Origin: Tubulanus polymorphus
Taxonomy: Eukaryota; Nemertea; Palaeonemertea; Tubulaniformes; Tubulanidae
DNA: 64,000 nucleotides
Direction of reading: 5' to 3'
Assembly: GCF_964204645.1 (NCBI RefSeq)
Contig: NW_027437448.1
Coordinates: 1 to 64,000, forward strand
The notes beneath the pieces are model-generated. The model had not been told where the DNA came from. It searched no databases and saw only the letters and a list, made by a program, of their open reading frames with translations. Below are positions 11,310 through 21,898 of the stretch, one piece after another. The stretch's first letter is position 1; each line of letters begins with the position of its first letter. Made by a program: the position numbers and the translations under genes.

Positions 11310-11430
11310 GAGATTGATCCATCAGCACCAGTAACAGCAGCAGCTTTAATCATCACCACCAGCAACAGCAGCAACTTTAATCATCACCACTAGCAACAGC
11401 AGCAGCTTTAATCATCATCATCATCACAGC
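11310..11430. repeat. ~33 bp repeat in the TMEM208 3' UTR
   Basis: Three copies of a CAGCAGCAGCTTTAATCATC-type unit between the TMEM208 stop and its poly(A) signal. Confidence 0.8.
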
Positions 11431-11529
11431 TGCTGCTTTTAACAATTAGTTTTGAAATAAATTCCATTTTATTTATTAAATTTGTAGTTATTTAGTTGTC
11501 AATGAGTAGTTGCTGTGTGATTCTCTACT

Positions 11530-12178
11530 CTATCCACTCGAGGATTCCCCTTGGAATCTTGATATGGTTGGGGATTCCCCTTGATTCGAGATGATTCCCC
11601 CTCTAGTTGGGGATTCGAGATGATTCCCCCTCTAGTCGGGGATTCGAGATGATTCCCCCTCTAGTTGGGGATTCGAGATGATTCCCCTCTAGTTGGGGAT
11701 TCGAGATGATTCCCCTCTAGTTGGGGATTCGAGATGATTCCCCCTCTAGTTGGGGATTCGAGATGATTCCCCTCTAGTCGGGGATTCGAGATGATTCCCC
11801 CTCTAGTTGGGGATTCGAGATGATTCCCCTCTAGTTGGGGATTCGAGATGATTCCCCTCTAGTTGGGGATTCGAGATGATTCCCCCTCTAGTTGGGGATT
11901 CGAGAGGATTCCCCTCTAGTTGGGGATTCGAGATGATTCCCCCTCTAGTTGGGGATTCGAGATGATTCCCCCTCTAGTTGGGGATTCGAGATGATTCCCC
12001 TCTAGTTGGGGATTCGAGATGATTCCCCCTCTAGTTGGGGATTCGAGATGATTCCCCCTCTAGTTGGGGATTCGAGAGGATTCCCCCTCTAGTTGGGGAT
12101 TCGAGAGGATTCCCCCTCTAGTTGGGGATTCGAGAGGATTCCCCCTCTAGTTGGGGATTCGAGAGGATTCCCCGCTGC
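11530..12178. repeat. 28/29 bp minisatellite, ~22 copies
   Basis: Unit GGGGATTCGAGATGATTCCC plus CCTCTAGTT. One-base length variants (28 or 29 bp) alternate, and the last copies carry GAGAGGAT in place of GAGATGAT. The units abut directly, with no spacers. Confidence 0.97.
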
Positions 12179-12289
12179 GAGTCACAGTAATTGAAAAACT
12201 CATAACAACTGAATTCAATTATTAACGTGGATTTTATATGTTTTTATTTTTCCAGTGAAAACATGATTATAATAACACAAGAGGAACAG

Positions 12290-12990
12290 ACAGTAAGACT
12301 GTCCGTCAAATAGACAGAAGACTGTCTGACCGAGCAGGCTGTATACTGGCTGCCAAACAGACAGTAGACTGGCTGTCAGCCGAGAGGAGACAGACTGTCC
12401 GCCGAGACGGACTGGCTGTCAGCCGAGACAGGAGACAGACTGTCCGCTGAGACAGAGACTGGCTGTCAAACAGACAGGAGACAGACTGTCCGACCGAGCA
12501 GGCAGTATACTGGCTGCCAAACAGACAGTAGACTGGCTGTCCGACCGAGCAGGCAGTATACTGGCTGCCAAACAGACAGTAGACTGGCTGTCAGCTGAGA
12601 CAGGAGACAGACTGTCCGCCGAGACAGACTGGCTGTCAGCCGAGACAGGAGACAGACTGTCCGCCGAGACAGAGACTGGCTGTCAAACAGACAGGAGACA
12701 GACTGTCCGACCGAGCAGGCAGTATACTGGCTGCCAAACAGACAGTAGACTGGCTGTCCGACCGAGCAGGCAGTATACTGGCTGCCAAACAGACAGTAGA
12801 CTGGCTGTCAGCTGAGACAGGAGACAGACTGTCCGCCGAGACAGAGACTGGCTGTCAGCCGAGACAGGAGACAGACTGTCCGCCGAGACAGAGACTGGCT
12901 GCCAAACAGACAGTAGACTGGCTATCAGCCGAGACAGGAGACAGACTGTCCGCCGAGACAGAGACTTGCTGCCAAACAGACAGGAGACAG
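12290..12990. repeat. higher-order minisatellite (CAGACAGTAGACTGGCTGTC family)
   Basis: Degenerate units of ACAGACAGTAGACTGGCTGT, GGAGACAGACTGTCCGCCGA and CCGAGCAGGCAGTATACTGG recur in a larger cycle of roughly 190–230 bp. Many units are internally self-complementary (GACAG…CTGTC). Confidence 0.9.
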
Positions 12991-13159
12991 ATCATATTCT
13001 AATTAATTCTACACATCTATAAACATTAGTTATCGAATTTGAGACAGTAACCATGACAACTGATTGAATAATTGAGAATTATCTAGAGTAACTAAACAGA
13101 ATGATTACAAGCAGCGCCATCTATGAACATACGTCGTCTTTATTTCAGCATCATCAGTA

Positions 13160-13235
13160 GACTGCTCGCTTGCACTTGCCTCACTGGACCAATCAAATTC
13201 TCTCTGTGACGAGGCAAGTGAATTCCCGAGCAGTC
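13160..13235. other. imperfect hairpin
   Basis: The arms GACTGCTCGCTTGCACTTGC and its near reverse complement (13211–13235) flank a ~28 bp loop, just beyond the 3' end of the minus-strand UBE2V gene. It could be a structured RNA or a small foldback element. Confidence 0.6.
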
Positions 13236-13260
13236 GGTTATGTTAATTTCACGTAACGAG

Positions 13261-15432
13261 TCAATAAGTCGAGCCCTCGGGAGGTTGCGGTAACTTGACG
13301 TTTTCTTTAAGAGTCATTGTTTTTCTGAAATCTGCCAATAATGTTTTTATACGCGATTTTTCCGACCAACGATTTAAAAATGGAAATTTCTTCACTTCGA
13401 TCTGTGAAAAATAAAACATGGTAATTTTCAGTTATAAATCCTCAATATTTCAGGTGAACGCACGCGATGACTGAGGTTAGACTGAGGTTAGACTGAGGTT
13501 AGACTTACGTTGCCGTTGCTACCAACTCCATTCATATTTATTCTAGTTATAAATCTCACTGTCGGAGCCTCTTTCGGATATTTAGGTCCACATATAATTC
13601 GTAATGAATAAATTCTATTTTCACAAGTCGTCTGAAATTCGAAGAGAAGAAACTGTTATAATTGTTGATACTACGGAGCTGGATCTGATTGAACACGTCG
13701 TTCTGATCAGGTACAACTTCAGCCCGCCGGCTTGACCACATACAACCCCTACAGCCCATGGGCTGGGTTATATGCGGCCAAGCCCACGGGCTGAAGGGAT
13801 TTATGTGGTCAAGCCCTCAGGCTGAAGCGGTTGAGTGTTGTAGAGCCCGCGATGGTTGTAACTATGGTCGAGGCCACAGACCGGATACTAACCCTCACAG
13901 GTCCGACTATTGTCGCAGACCGGATACTAACCCTCGTAGGTCCGACTATTGTCCCAGACCGGATACTAACCCTCACAGGTCCGACTATTGTCGCAGACCG
14001 GATACTAACCCTCGTAGGTCCGACTAATGTCCCAAACCGGATACTAACCCTCGCAGGTCCGACTATTGTCCCAGACCGGATACTAACCCTCACAGGTCCG
14101 ACTATTGTCCCAGACCGGATACTAACCCTCACAGCTCCGACTATTGTCCCAGACCGGATACTAACCCTCACAGGTCCGACTATTGTCCCAGACCGGATAC
14201 TAACCCTCACAGGTCCGACTATTGTCCCAGACCGGATACTAACCCTCACAGGTCCGACTATTGTCCCAGACCGGATACTAACCCTCGTAGGTCCGACTAA
14301 TGTCCCAGACCGGATACTAACCCTCACAGGTCCGACTATTGTCCCAGACCGGATACTAACCCTCACAGGTCCGATTATTGTCCCAGACCGGATACTAACC
14401 CTCACAGGTCCGACTATTGTCCCAGACCGGATACTAACCCTCACAGGTCCGACTATTGTCCCAGACTGGATACTAACCCTCGCAGGTCTGACTATTGTCC
14501 CAGACCGGATACTAACCCTCGCAGGTCCGACTATTGTCCCAGACCGGATACTAACCCTCGCAGGTCCGACTATTGTCCCAGACCGGATACTAACCCTCAC
14601 AGCTCCGACTATTGTCGCAGACCGGATACTAACCCTCGTAGGTCCGACTAATGTCCCAGACCGGATACTAACCCTCACAGGTCCGACTATTGTCCCAGAC
14701 CGGATACTAACCCTCACAGGTCCGACTATTGTCCCAGACCGGATACTAACCCTCACAGGTCCGACTATTGTCCCAGACCGGATACTAACCCTCGCAGCTC
14801 CGACTATTGTCGCAGACCGGATACTAACCCTCGCAGGTCCGACTATTGTCCCAGACCGGATACTAACCCTCGCAGGTCTGACTATTGTCCCAGACCGGAT
14901 ACTAACCCTCGCAGGTCCGACTATTGTCCCAGACCGGATACTAACCCTCGCAGGTCCGACTATTGTCCCAGACCGGATACTAACCCTCACAGCTCCGACT
15001 ATTGTCGCAGACCGGATACTAACCCTCGCAGGTCCGACTATTGTCCCAGACCGGATACTAACCCTCACAGGTCCGACTATTGTCCCAGTCCATGTTGATA
15101 AAGTTATATCATGATCATCTTCTAAACCCCAACTTATATTTCCATCTCCTCCTTTTTCTCCTTGTTCTAATTCTTCAAGAAGGACGAAATTGCGAGGAGT
15201 TACAATCCCTCCTGATCCTAATAAAACAAAACAATCAATCAATCAATTACAGTTCCAGGACTAAGGGCTGGGGACTGGCGAGTGGCCCAGTGGAAGATTT
15301 ATGTCAAGGCTCTACTGGTGGTTGTGGGCGTGGCCCAGGGCACACTGATGATCGGGTAGCAGGCTGTGTAGAGGTTTTATATAATCAGGAGATATTTTTA
15401 CCTTGTTTCGAGCTCGGATCTGAGGTCGCCAT
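13261..15432 (-). CDS. UBE2V: ubiquitin-conjugating enzyme E2 variant (UEV), copy 1
   Basis: Catalytically dead E2 that pairs with UBC13 to build K63-linked ubiquitin chains in DNA-damage tolerance and signalling. Four exons: 15432–15402, 15217–15063, 13631–13509, 13401–13261; 149 aa, the usual length. Blocks: [57 protein letters not shown] and [11 protein letters not shown]. No active-site cysteine follows the INMNG region, as expected of a UEV. Intron 2 (13632–15062) is about 85% a 39 bp tandem array whose unit includes the end of exon 2 and its GTTAGT donor; the UEV frame stays open through the array. I cannot say whether it corresponds to V1 or V2. Confidence 0.95.
13472..13506. repeat. 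12 bp direct repeat, 3 copies
   Basis: Three units of GACTGAGGTTA end at the exon 3 donor of UBE2V copy 1. The last GACTTAC overlaps the splice site. Confidence 0.7.
13880..15092. repeat. 39 bp minisatellite containing a 5' splice site, ~31 copies
   Basis: On the coding (minus) strand each unit reads ACAATAGTCGGACCTGTGAG and then G|GTTAGTATCCGGTCTGGG. That is the last 21–22 nt of UBE2V exon 2 plus the first ~17 nt of its intron. The unit is 13 codons, and stop-free frames run across it on both strands (13809–15242 minus, 13831–15114 plus). Only the copy at 15063 is contiguous with the rest of exon 2. Variants (CCTGCGAG, CCTACGAG, AGCTGTGAG) leave GTTAGT intact in nearly all copies. Confidence 0.95.
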
Positions 15433-16260
15433 CAGTGAAGAGCGCCGAATACCCCGACTCTACTAGGAAAAAAACACGCCTTTCCGCGTATGTCCTATGA
15501 AAAACATACCGGACCGAGACCTATTAAACTTGGCCTTGGAAAAATAAGATCAATTTTAAAACAGAAGTTCTTAGTTAGAGTTAATAATTTTATCAATATG
15601 AAATTGATTTGGTTTGTTTCAATTGTAAATATGATGAAAATCATTTTTAGGAAGTAAATTGTGTAACATAGTGAATTGAATTGATTGGTCAGAGAGCTCG
15701 CTGTGAAACCCGCCGGTAAATATTATAGCAATAAACATCTGAAATTCGCATAAAATACTTTCAATTTATACCTAATTGGGTGTTTACTGTTTGGTGAAAG
15801 TGCAGATCTGCACCTCTCTGCGTTAACGGTTCAATCAATTACATTAAATATAATTGTTTCAGATTCAAAATGTCATCAGACATCAGCAATTCATACATTG
15901 CCATAAATAGTAGTTAGTTACCTAATCGTTGGTGGTAGCTTTTTATAATCGGATGGGCTTATACCTGACTGTGGTTTGTGAAAGTATCCGATCGTGAAAC
16001 TAAACCACAGACAGGTTACTATATCTAACATTGCCATTGGTTAATTTTAAGATATCTTCACTGACACTGGAAAGATTTTAGCCTGGATTCTATCATTCAG
16101 TAGATTGCGTCAATCACGAGAGGCGCTGATCTGCACTTTAACCCCCTGTTTTATAAGTTAATTATCAGCTATTCTTTTATAATCGACTTTCGCATTTTTT
16201 AACTCCAGAATCACGAGAAGGAACAAACCTGAAACGGGCACCTGCCGCTTCTTACATTAT
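15433..16260. other. spacer between the divergent UEV genes
   Basis: No exon seen. One hairpin at 15963–16016 has arms ACCTGACTGTGGTTT and AAACCACAGACAGGT with one mismatch over 15 bp. Otherwise unremarkable AT-rich sequence. Confidence 0.5.
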
Positions 16261-16261
16261 C

Positions 16262-16560
16262 CATAGTAGTCATACTGTCTGGCTCTTAACCCTGGCCCTG
16301 GGCCCCCTCGTCATACTGTTGGGCTCATAACCCTGGCCCTGGGCTCCGTCGTCATACTGTCTGGCTCTTAACCCAGGCCCTGGGCCCCGTCGTCATACTG
16401 TCTGGCTCTTAACCCTGGCCCTGGGCCCCGTGGTCATACTGTCTGGCTCTTAACCCAGGCCCTGGGCCCCGTGGTCATACTGTCTGGCTCTTAACCCTGG
16501 CCCTGGGCCCCATCGTCATGCTGTCTGGCTCTTAACCCTGGCCCTGGGCCCCGTCGTCAT
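16262..16560. repeat. 41 bp tandem repeat, ~7 copies
   Basis: Unit TCATACTGTCTGGCTCTTAA plus CCCTGGCCCTGGGCCCCGTCG. A single divergent relative (CCTAGCCCTGGGCCTCTCG) occurs at 9622–9640 in NDUFAF6 intron 1. Confidence 0.9.
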
Positions 16561-16844
16561 ACATGGTTATGCTCTTCCTGACCCTAGGCCCATTCAGCCG
16601 GGCTTTACCCGGGCTAATGAGGCCCGAGAAGCTCTTACACTATGTGAAACTCGGTTAGAGAAATTGTTTAGAGTATGAGTTATTTATTAGACTGGTTGTG
16701 GGTATTGTTCACAGTTCTCTTCAGAACTCTGTTTGTTAAACATAATACAGTCTGATCAATCTGGTGTCTTATAATTCACCCTGGAATATTTATTCATTCG
16801 GTTTATTTATTGACCTTCCACATTCTTGTAGGCTTTTACCTCTA

Positions 16845-18478
16845 GGAGCAGAGCACGCTACTGTTCTCATGGTGGCTCGGAGCGCGCTACTGTTCTCAGG
16901 GAGGCTCGGAGCACGCTACTGTTCTCAGGGTGGCTCGGAGCACACCGCTGTTCTCAGGGTGGCTCGGAGCAAGCCGCTGTTCTCAGGGTGGCTCGGAGCA
17001 CACTGCTGTTCTCAGGGTGGCTCGGAGCACACCGCTGTTCTCAGGGTGGCTCGGAGCAAGCCGCTGTTCTCAGGGAGGCTCGGAGCACGCTGCTGTTCTC
17101 AGGGTGGCTCGGAGCAAGCCGCTGTTCTCAGGGAGGCTCGGAGCATGCCGCTGTTCTCAGGGTGGCTCGGAGCACGCTACTGTTCTCAGGGTGGCTCGGA
17201 GCACGCTACTGTTCTCAGGGTGGCTCGGAGCACGCTACTGTTCTCAGGGTGGCTCGGAGCACACCGCTGTTCTCAGGGTGGCTCGGAGCAAGCCGCTGTT
17301 CTCAGGGTGGCTCGGAGCACACTGCTGTTCTCAGGGTGGCTCGGAGCACGCTGCTGTTCTCAGGGTGGCTCGGAGCACGCCGCTGTTCTCAGGGTGGCTC
17401 GGAGCAAGCCGCTGTTCTCAGGGTGGCTCGGAGCACGCAACTGTTCTCAGGGTGGCTCGGAGCACACCGCTGTTCTCAGGGTGGCTCGGAGCAAGCCGCT
17501 GTTCTCAGGGTGGCTCGGAGCAAGCCGCTGTTCTCAGGGTGGCTCGGAGCACACTGCTGTTCTCAGGGTGGCTCGGAGCACGCCGCTGTTCTCAGGGAGG
17601 CTCGGAGCATGCCGCTGTTCTCAGGGTGGCTTGGAGCACACCGCTGTTCTCAGGGAGGCTCGGAGCAAGCCGCTGTTCTCAGGGTGGCTCGGAGCACGCC
17701 GCTGTTCTCAGGGTGGCTCGGAGCAAGCCGCTGTTCTCAGGGTGGCTCGGAGCAAGCCGCTGTTCTCAGGGTGGCTCGGAGCAAGCCGCTGTTCTCAGGG
17801 AGGCTCGGAGCACACCGCTGTTCTCAGGGTGGCTCGGAGCAAGCCGCTGTTCTCAGGGTGGCTCGGAGCACACTGCTGTTCTCAGGGTGGCTCGGAGCAA
17901 GCCGCTGTTCTCAGGGAGGCTCGGAGCAAGCTGCTGTTCTCAGGGAGGCTCGGAGCAAGCTGCTGTTCTCAGGGAGGCTCGGAGCAAGCCGCTGTTCTCA
18001 GGGTGGCTCGGAGCAAGCTGCTGTTCTCAGGGTGGCTCGGAGCAAGCTGCTGTTCTCAGGGTGGCTCGGAGCAAGCTGCTGTTCTCAGGGTGGCTCGGAG
18101 CACGCCGCTGTTCTCAGGGTGGCTCGGAGCAAGCCGCTGTTCTCAGGGAGGCTGTTCTCAGGGTGGCTCGGAGCACGCCGCTGTTCTCAGGGTGGCTCGG
18201 AGCAAGCTGCTGTTCTCAGGGAGGCTGTTCTCAGGGTGGCTCGGAGCAAGCTGCTGTTCTCAGGGAGGCTCGGAGCATGCTGCTGTTCTCAGGGAGGCTG
18301 TTCTCAGGGTGGCTCGGAGCAAGCTGCTGTTCTCAGGGAGGCTGTTCTCAGGGTGGCTCGGAGCAAGCTGCTGTTCTCAGGGAGGCTCGGAGCAAGCCGC
18401 TGTTCTCAGGGTGGCTCGGAGCATGCCGCTGTTCTCATGGTGGCTCGGAGCATGCTGCTGTTCTCAGGGTGGCTCAGT
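16845..18478. repeat. 29 bp minisatellite, ~55 copies
   Basis: Unit GGCTCGGAGCAAGCCGCTGT plus TCTCAGGGT, with CACGCC, CACACT and CATGCC variants, and towards the 3' end several truncated double units (GGGAGGCTGTTCTCAGGG). All three plus frames are open, so the 500–580 aa frames here are repeat artefacts. Confidence 0.97.
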
Positions 18479-18662
18479 TTGGTTATATTTTGTACCAATT
18501 GACTCAATTTTCTAGGTTTTTTTGTTACTCAATTTGTTTCGCTTTTATAATAATGTACTATGGTTAGATTTTTGTCCCAGGTTAAACTCCTAATTGCAGT
18601 AGCTTTAGTCACTGAATACAACGTTATCACTTTGGAATCTGATTTGTTCTGTTGCAGATAAA

Positions 18663-19267
18663 ATGACGGTTGTACCTCGTAATTTCCTATTACTTGAAGA
18701 GTTAGAGGAAGGACAGAAAGGAGGTGATGGAAATATCAGCTGGGGTTTAGAAAAAGACGATGATATGACTTTAACAACTTGGACTGGAATGATTCTAGGA
18801 TTGCCTCGGGTAAGTATCATACCTCCTCACCTCCTCATTATACCTCCTCACCTCTCTCATTATACCTCACCTCCTCATCTCTTGATTGTTTCAATATTTT
18901 CAGACGACTTGTGAAAATAGGATCTATAATTTACGAATTATATGCGGACCTAAATATCCTAAAGAGCCCCCTATTGTCAGCTTTACTACTAGAATCAATA
19001 TGGTGGGAGTAGATGGATATGGCAATGTAAGTTCTGAATCTAGTTCCACAGTTGTGGACTCATTTCCACAGTAATGTGGACAGAATGGAAGTGGTTAATG
19101 ATGCTGATATATTTGTATGATTTCAGATTGATATGAAACGTTTCTCATTTTTCAACCAATGGTCTAAAGATTCTAGTATCAAAACAGTTCTGACTGAAAT
19201 ACGAAAAGCAATGGGTCATAAAGAGAATGCTAAATTGCCTCAACCTCCGGAGAATTCAACTTATTGA
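18663..19267 (+). CDS. UBE2V: ubiquitin-conjugating enzyme E2 variant (UEV), copy 2
   Basis: Second UEV paralogue, opposite in orientation to copy 1. Coding exons: 18663–18809, 18904–19026, 19127–19267; 136 aa if the ATG at 18663 is the start. The exon itself begins at 18658, five bases before that ATG, and its phase would also accept a 31-nt first coding exon like that of copy 1, which I could not find upstream. Blocks: [71 protein letters not shown]. Exon boundaries and phases match copy 1 exactly. No active-site Cys. A small CCTCCTCA repeat follows the GTAAGT donor of the first exon. Confidence 0.93.
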
Positions 19268-19497
19268 TTCTATATCTACAAACAACAATCCTACACAACA
19301 ACTCACATTGAACTGAGATACTGAAACATTTATTTAATGTCATTATGTTACACTAGATGTCGCTAGTGTATGATTTATTTATAAAGAATTACGTACCCCA
19401 AATACATTGTATATAAAATGTAGATAAGTTTTAAAAAGTAGGAAATAAAAAATATACTTTGTAATAATATTAGCAGTTAACTTTGTTAGCATTGGTG

Positions 19498-21238
19498 GTT
19501 AACACTATGATTAGAGTTAACTGATGCAACTGCTGGGTTCGAAACCGGGACACCCCTGTACATCCTCTATTCAGCATCAGGACAACTCTGAATCAGTGTC
19601 AGTAATTACTGGGTCTGAACCCGGGACACCCCTGTACATCCTCTATCCAGCATCAGGACCACTCTGAATCAGTATCGGTAATAACTGGGTTCGAACCCGG
19701 GACACCCCTGTACATCCTCTATTCAGCATCAGGACTGCTCTGAATCAGTGTCAGTAATTACTGGGTCTGAACCCGGGACACCCCTGTACATCCTCTATCC
19801 AGCATCAGGACAACTCTGAATCAGTATCAGTAATTACTGGGTCTGAACCCGGGACACACCTGTACACCCTCTATCCAGCATCAGGACTGCTCTGAATCGG
19901 TGTCAGTAATTACTGGGTCTGAACCCGGGACACACCTGTACACCCTCTATCCAGCATCAGGACTGCTCTGAATCGGTGTCAGTAATTACTGGGTCTGAAC
20001 CCGGGACACCCCTGTACATCCTCCATTCAGCATCAGGACTGCTCTGAATCGGTGTCAGTAATTACTGGGTCTGAACCCGGGACACCCCTGTACATCCTCC
20101 ATTCAGCATCAGGACTGCTCTGAATCGGTGTCAGTAATTACTGGGTCTGAACCCGGGACACCCCTGTACATCCTCTATCCAGCATCAGGACAACTCTGAA
20201 TCAGTATCAGTAATTACTGGGTCTGAACCCGGGACACACCTGTACACCCTCTATCCAGCATCAGGACTGCTCTGAATCGGTGTCAGTAATTACTGGGTCT
20301 GAACCCGGGACACACCTGTACACCCTCTATCCAGCATCAGGACTGCTCTGAATCGGTGTCAGTAATTACTGGGTCTGAACCCGGGACACCCCTGTACATC
20401 CTCCATTCAGCATCAGGACTGCTCTGAATCGGTGTCAGTAATTACTGGGTCTGAACCCGGGACACCCCTGTACATCCTCCATTCAGCATCAGGACTGCTC
20501 TGAATCGGTGTCAGTAATTACTGGGTCTGAACCCGGGACACCCCTGTACATCCTCTATCCAGCATCAGGACAATTCTGAATCAGTGTCAGTAATTACTGG
20601 GTCTGAACCCGGGACACCTGTACACCCTCTATCCAGCATCAGGACTGCTCTGAATCAATGTCGGTAATTACTGGGTCTGAACCCGGGACACCCCTGTACA
20701 CCCTCTATCCAGCATCAGGACTGCTCTGAATCAGTGTCAGTAATTACTGGGTCTGAACCCTGGACACCCCTGTACACCCTCTATCCAGCATCAGGACTGC
20801 TCTGAATCAGTGTCAGTAATTACTGGGTCTGAACCCGGGACACCTGTACACCCTCTATCCAGCATCAGGACTGCTCTGAATCAATGTCGGTAATTACTGG
20901 GTCTGAACCCGGGACACCCCTGTACATCCTCTATCCAGCATCAGGACAACTCTGAATCAGTATCGGTAATTACTGGGTCTGAACCCAGAACACCCCTGTA
21001 CACCCTCTATCCAGCATCAGGACTGCTCTGAATCAGTGTCAGTAATTACTGGGTTCGAACCTGGGACACCCCTATACATCCTCTATCCAGCATCAGGACT
21101 GCTCTGAATCAGTGTCAGTAATTACTGGGTTCGAACCTGGGACACCCCTGTACATCCTCCATTCAGCATCAGGACAACTCTGAATCAGTGTCAGTAATTA
21201 CTGGGTTCGAACCTGGGACACCCCTGTACATTCATTCT
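19498..21238. repeat. 76 bp satellite, ~23 copies
   Basis: Units of 76 bp with the cores TCAGTAATTACTGGGTCTGA, ACCCGGGACACCCCTGTACA and TCCAGCATCAGGACTGCTCT. Blocks of several units are themselves duplicated: the stretch from about 19800 recurs near 20170. Each unit holds GGGTYYGAACC, like a tRNA B box, but no A box at the right distance. Confidence 0.95.
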
Positions 21239-21289
21239 CAAAACAATAAAGACATAAAAAGAATGGTTAATGTGTAAAATACAGAATCA

Positions 21290-21295
21290 TTTTAT
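21290..21295 (-). terminator. AMT poly(A) signal candidate
   Basis: AATAAA on the minus strand, beyond the stop-codon array. If used, the AMT 3' UTR contains the whole 34 bp array. Confidence 0.55.
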
Positions 21296-21363
21296 TAAGT
21301 CTCAAAAATAGTGAAAAACTTAACCATACACAATCAACAAGATGAGCAGCTTATTGGGGAAGA

Positions 21364-21898
21364 GGCTATTAGCAATACGAGGATTGATTAGTTTTTCGGG
21401 GGCTTATAGTACTAGGATTGATTAGTTTTTCGGGGGCTGATAGTACGAGGATTGATTAGTTTTTCGGGGGCTTATAGTACTAGGATTGATTAGTTTTTCG
21501 GGGGCTGATAGTACGAGGATTGATTAGTTTTTCGGGGGCTGATAGTACGAGGATTGATTAGTTTTTCGGGGGCTGATAGTACTAAGATTGATTAGTTTTT
21601 CGGGGGCTGATAGTACTAGGATTGATTAGTTTTTCGGGGGCTGATAGTACGAGGATTGATTAGTTTTTCGGGGGCTGATAGTACTAGGATTGATTAGTTT
21701 TTCGGGGGCTGATAGTACTAGGATTGATTAGTTTTTCGGGGGCTGATAGTACGAGGATTGATTAGTTTTTTGGGGGCTGATAGTACGAGGATTGATTAGT
21801 TTTTCGGGGGCTGATAGTACGAGGATTGATTAGTTTTTCGGGGGCTTATAGTACTAGGATTGATTAGTTTTTCGGGGGCTGATAGTACGATGCAGCTA
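21364..21898. repeat. 34 bp minisatellite carrying the AMT stop codon, ~15 copies
   Basis: On the minus strand each unit reads TCGTACTATCAGCCCCCGAA and then AAACTAATCAATCC. The copy at 21864–21898 is the real end of AMT (codons for SYYQPPKN and stop). The others lie downstream in the presumed 3' UTR, and alternate CAG with TAAG and TCG with TAG. Confidence 0.95.

Noticed and set aside
11530-12178. CRISPR-like array
   Set aside because: Units abut with no unique spacers and the genome is clearly animal; it is a minisatellite.
13831-15114. 427-codon plus-strand frame of 13-residue repeats
   Set aside because: It is the reverse-strand reading of the 39 bp array; the unit is a multiple of three and simply lacks stops.
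16764-18567. Three overlapping long plus frames (504–583 codons)
   Set aside because: Frame-independent openness of a 29 bp tandem repeat; no splice or start context and no conserved domain.
19498-21238. Tandem tRNA gene cluster
   Set aside because: The 76 bp period and GGGTTCGAACC are suggestive, but there is no A box or cloverleaf acceptor stem and most copies have GGGTCTGAACC.
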